From NCBI GenBank assembly GCA_012934845.2, contig WNNJ02003515.1, forward strand, positions 82,721 through 146,720: a DNA stretch of 64,000 nucleotides. Reading direction: 5' to 3'. The position numbers and the translations under genes are program-made. The stretch is from Pomphorhynchus laevis. Lineage: Eukaryota; Acanthocephala; Palaeacanthocephala; Echinorhynchida; Pomphorhynchidae. This document shows positions 62,903-64,000 of this stretch, piece after piece; position 1 is the stretch's first letter; each line of letters starts with the position of its first letter. A model generated the notes under the pieces. It ran no database searches and was not told the DNA's origin. It saw only the letters and a list, made by a program, of their open reading frames with translations.

Positions 62903-62970
62903 TATTATTAAAATTTATAACTGTTCTAGCAAATTACAGTGCAATTCAATTCTGGTCTTAAACAAAATAA

Positions 62971-64000
62971 ATGCCCAAGTGCAAGCCTGCGACAACTCTG
63001 AAATGCTGTTCATGCAACGGCCCGAATGCTAAATGTAAAGGATGTCGATGTGCTAAGCAGAATATCCTATGCTTGAATTGCTCAGCTGTGAATTGTTCCA
63101 ATCGTGAAGTAAATTGCTCCGCAACAGCTTCCAATAATATTGCTATATCCATATTGAGTAAACCGAATTCAGATTGCGAAAACTCTGATCATCGCCATTG
63201 TCCTCTTAACAACCACATAAATATAAATTACACAATGAGTACTCGTCAAGAGTCCGATGTATTGTCTATACAGGATATATTCTCGATCGTCATACAATGG
63301 AAACCTAACTTATTTCGACTTCCAAAATGTTCAGAGTCCAAACAATTTATATCAGAACTTGCACGCATATTCAGGGATTCTCTCACTAATTCGGAAACTT
63401 TTACTAAGTACATCATCTTTGGACATCTTATTCTTCAACGTAATTCTCGTCAATCTCCCAAATCATTGAAATCAACTTTATCCCGACGATTGGACATGTG
63501 GTTCAATAATGACTATGCTGGATTATACGCTGAAGCCTCGGCCCTTCAAAATATGAAAGCCTTAAAAATTCAACCTTCGAAGTCAAGAGATTGGCGCAAA
63601 AAATTCGTCTCATTGGTTGAAAGCTCTCGACTGAACACAGCAATGCATCTTCTAGACAACGATTCTTATGATGGCGTTCCTTTGCAACCAGAGGATGTGA
63701 TTGGTTCTAAAACTGTTCGGGAATTATTACTCGACAAGCACCCTGTACCGAGCCCATTAGTTCCTCATGCTGTTAACTGGTCTTTCCCAATCACAGTTCC
63801 AAATTTTCACCCTGTGATTTTTGATTCAATCGATAGTGAATTGATAATTCGTATGGCTAAACGTGTTAAAGGTGGAGCAAGTCCCTCCGGCATTGATGCA
63901 CAGTCATGGCTACAGATGTTAACTAAGTTTGGTCACGAATCTGCTTAATTGACTAAAGTTTTGTCAACGTTCGCAAAATCTTTAGCTACTGAGCTTATGC
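62971..64000 (+). pseudogene. RLE-type LINE ORF, N-terminus to RT start
   Basis: ATG start. The Cys module reads LKCCSCNGPNAKCKGCRCAK, then CLNCSAVNCSN, giving at least ten Cys in about 45 residues. Next come IFSIVIQWKPNLFRLPKCSE, RRLDMWFNNDYAGLYAEASA, LNTAMHLLDNDSYDGV and VRELLLDKHPVPSPLVPHAV. The RT-leading block is RVKGGASPSGIDAQSWLQML, parallel to RKTHGSAGPSGMVAKMWHEL at 43.7 kb. A TAA at 63,946-63,948 interrupts the frame, which then continues in frame (LTKVLSTFAKSLATELM) to the window edge. Such Cys-rich N-termini occur in a group of animal LINE proteins; a nucleic-acid-binding role is inferred. Confidence 0.8.

Larger units (their letters stand above)
62740..64000 (+). mobile_element. 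RLE-type LINE, 5' part, runs off the window (copy E)
   Basis: Leader (aaaaaatttgggttta, aaacatacaataaaataaca), a 14-bp tandem array (62,837-62,902), then the ORF from 62,971. It follows copy D head to tail with no recognisable spacer. The leader matches that at 24.83 kb. Confidence 0.8.

Overview
The window is a 64-kb pile-up of retrotransposons from an invertebrate animal genome. It is AT-rich with long (A/T)n tracts, uses the standard code, and holds no intact host gene that I can recognise. The only host-derived sequence is a broken, apparently intronless calmodulin-like copy at about 14.6-14.85 kb. Phylum cannot be fixed from the sequence. The mix of CR1/L2-type, RTE-type and restriction-like-endonuclease-type (RLE-type) LINEs, Penelope-like elements and Gypsy-type fossils is typical of helminths, molluscs and cnidarians. 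All clade names here are my motif-level judgements.

Layout. 0-3.3 kb: degraded LINE pieces. 3.5-7.4 kb: two minus-strand Penelope-like (PLE) remnants with hammerhead-like motifs. 8.2-15.9 kb: repeated copies of an AT-rich second PLE-type RT family, carrying two RTE insertions and the calmodulin copy. One RTE (10,614-13,794) looks complete, with an open 1011-codon frame and a perfect 19-bp target-site duplication. 15.9-23.5 kb: L2-type copy A1 and several CR1-like pieces in opposing orientations. 23.8-25.7 kb: RLE-type pieces. 25.8-29.8 kb: the most complete L2-type copy (B1). 29.9-31.6 kb: a PLE with RT and GIY-YIG domains. 31.7-34.3 kb: 3' ends of three LINEs. 34.3-41.5 kb: a near full-length CR1-like LINE split by an RTE insertion. 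41.5-44.5 kb: an RLE-type LINE missing only its N-terminus. 44.6-50.4 kb: further LINE pieces, including L2 copy B2 and a scrambled copy. 50.5-53.9 kb: L2 copy A2 between LTR-element fossil fragments. 53.9-60.8 kb: L2 copy B4 split by a Gypsy-type fossil. 61.2-62.2 kb: a gag-protease fossil. 62.2-64 kb: two RLE-type LINEs head to tail, the second running off the window.

The elements act only as self-mobilising units. LINE ORF1 proteins (four-Cys module plus RNA-binding-like domain) would coat RNA, while ORF2 (endonuclease plus RT) nicks DNA and primes reverse transcription. RLE-type LINEs place their nuclease C-terminally, and PLEs use a GIY-YIG nuclease. Recurrent non-coding signals look functional: conserved 3' stem-loops in two LINE groups, short tandem repeats just upstream of ORF1 in several families, a fixed 37-nt ORF1/ORF2 overlap in the L2 group, and hammerhead-like cores near PLEs. 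I found no host operon, tRNA, rRNA, CRISPR array or DNA transposon.
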